Shown here: positions 62,401 through 64,000 of the stretch, in pieces
Layout: every line of letters begins with the position of its first letter
Position numbering within the stretch: position 1 is the first letter of the stretch
NCBI RefSeq assembly: GCF_051014445.1
Contig: NC_135141.1
Coordinates: forward strand, 10,044,001-10,108,000
Reading direction: 5' to 3'
Length of the DNA: 64,000 nucleotides
Source: Colletes latitarsis
Taxonomy: Eukaryota > Arthropoda > Insecta > Hymenoptera > Colletidae
Position numbers and translations under genes: made by a program
Notes under the pieces: model-generated
Told to the model about the DNA's origin: nothing
Databases searched by the model: none
The model's input: the letters and a program-made list of their open reading frames with translations, nothing else

Positions 62401-64000
62401 TGACTGTATCAGGGTTATCCAGACCTGAAGAAAACCCAGGATCTGGCCCAGAATTATGAGAAAAATGCGTACGTATGAGCAAGATGAGGGCAAGTCGCCT
62501 ATCTATACGAGACCCAACCGGTGATATCCTTTGAAATATTGTTCGGGGCCTGGTTTAATTGACTGTGTCAGTGTGGTACCACATTACTACGTGATCCGAG
62601 CCAGAAAGAGCCCAGGATCTGGCCAACAACTATGCGAAGAATGCGAAACTATGAGCCAGATAAGGGCAAATCCCAGACATAACCAAGACCTAACCGGTGT
62701 TATCCTCTAGATTATAGATCCAAAGCAGGATTAATTGACTGTTTCAGTGTGGTACCACATTACTGCGTGATCCAAACCAGAAAAAACCCAGGATCTGGCC
62801 AACAAGTATGCGAAAGATGCGATAGTATGAGCCAGATGAGGGCAAATCCCAGACATAACCCTGACCTAACCGGTGTTATCCTCTAAAATATAGATCGAGT
62901 CTAGGTTTAGTGGACTGCTTCAGTGTGGTACCACATTTCTACATGATACAAACCAGAAATAAGCCACGGTCTGGCTAACAAGTATGCGAAAAAAGCGAAT
63001 GTATGAGCCAGATGAGGGCAAATCCCAGACATAACCCAGACCTAACCGGTGTTATCCTCTAGAATATTGATCCAATCCAAGTTTCATTGACAATTTCAGT
63101 GTGGTACCACATTACTACGTGAACCAAACCAGAAAATCCCAGGATCTGTCCAACAGGTATGCGAAAAATGCGAAATTGTGAGCCAGATAACGGCAAATCC
63201 CAGACATAACCCTGACCTAACCGGTGTTATCCTCTAAAATATACATTGAAACCAGGTATAATTGACTGTTTCATGGTTATCCTAACCAGAAAAATCCCAG
63301 GATCTGGCCAACAGGTATGCGAAAGATGCGATAGTATGAGCCAGATGAGGGCAAATCCCAGACATAACCCAGACCTAACCGGTGTTATCCTCTAGAATAT
63401 TGATCCAATCCAAGTTTCATTGACAATTTCAGTGTGGTACCACATTACTACGTGATCCAAGCCAGAAAGAGCCCAGGATCTGGCCAACAATTATGCGAAG
63501 AATGCGAAACTATGAGCCAGATAAGGGCAAATCCCAGACATAACCAAGACCTAACCGGTATTATCCTCTAGAATATAGATCCAAAGCAGGATTAATTGAC
63601 TCTTTCAGTGTGGTACCACATTACTGCGTGATCCAAACCAGCAAAAACCCAGGATCTGGCCAACAAGTATGCGATATATGTGAAAGTATGATCCAGATCA
63701 TGGCAAATCCCAGACATAACCCAGACCTGACCGGTGTTATCCTCCAGACTATTGATCCAATCCAAGTTTAGTTGACAATTTCAGTGTGGTACCACATTAC
63801 TACGTGATCCAAACCAGAAAACCCCAGGATCTGGCCAACAAGTATGCGAAAGAAGCGAAAGTATGAGCCAAATGAGGGCAAATCCCAGACATAACCCAAG
63901 CCTAAGCGGTGTTATCCTCTAAAATATAGATCGAATCCAGGTTTAGTGGACTGTTTCAGTGTGGTACCACATTTCTACGTGATAAAAACCAGAAATAACC

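Larger units (their letters stand above)
55524..64000 (+). repeat. Satellite array, segment IV
   Basis: About 48 monomers of another subfamily, marked by GCGAAAGATGCGATAGTATG, CAGACATAACCCTGACC and AATATAGATCGAAACCAGG. Two units, at about 62400 and 63265, each lack roughly 25 bp covering the GTGGTACCACATTACTACG landmark, and one near 61710 lacks about five bases of it. The array runs past the window end. No gene is seen. Confidence 0.96.

Noticed and set aside
1..64000. CENP-B box in the monomer.
   Set aside because: I found no match to the TTCG....A..CGGG core in the monomer on either strand.

Overview
The window is a eukaryotic tandem-repeat region with no recognisable host gene. Roughly four fifths of it is one satellite family with a monomer of about 176 bp (around 295 monomers by length, all in the same orientation). 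Three retrotransposon insertions interrupt it. A BEL/Pao LTR element together with an R1-clade non-LTR element points to an arthropod, most likely an insect. I cannot name the species or order, and I do not recognise the satellite. A long array of nucleosome-sized repeats broken only by retrotransposons suits pericentromeric or centromeric heterochromatin, but the sequence alone cannot prove that.

Layout: satellite 1-10231; a minus-strand BEL/Pao element 10232-16020; satellite 16021-29945; a 5'-truncated minus-strand R1-clade fragment 29946-30137; four satellite monomers 30138-30881; a plus-strand, apparently full-length R1-clade element 30882-36793; then satellite to 64000. The last stretch contains a tandem duplication of 6,867 bp (41790-48656 and 48657-55523) with no difference seen wherever I compared the copies. 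Satellite subfamilies change along the window, and blocks of 2 to about 23 monomers recur locally, as expected from unequal exchange.

The BEL element keeps its 5' LTR (1,034 bp), primer-binding site, leader, and an uninterrupted gag-protease-RT-RNase H frame. It stops in the integrase zinc-binding region and has no 3' LTR. Even so it is bounded by a perfect 5-bp target-site duplication (CAGAT), both ends read TG...CA, and the satellite phase is exactly 176 bp across it. This means the shortened molecule itself was probably what inserted. The R1-clade element has an intact ORF2 (endonuclease, RT, CCHC), a gag-like ORF1 broken by three apparent frameshifts, a TAATG stop/start overlap between the ORFs, a 3' UTR with three predicted hairpins, and a poly(A) tail. 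A closely related truncated copy lies about 0.75 kb upstream in the opposite orientation. All three insertion sites fall within the same 44-bp part of the satellite monomer. The short open frames across the satellite are by-products of the repeat and are not annotated as genes.
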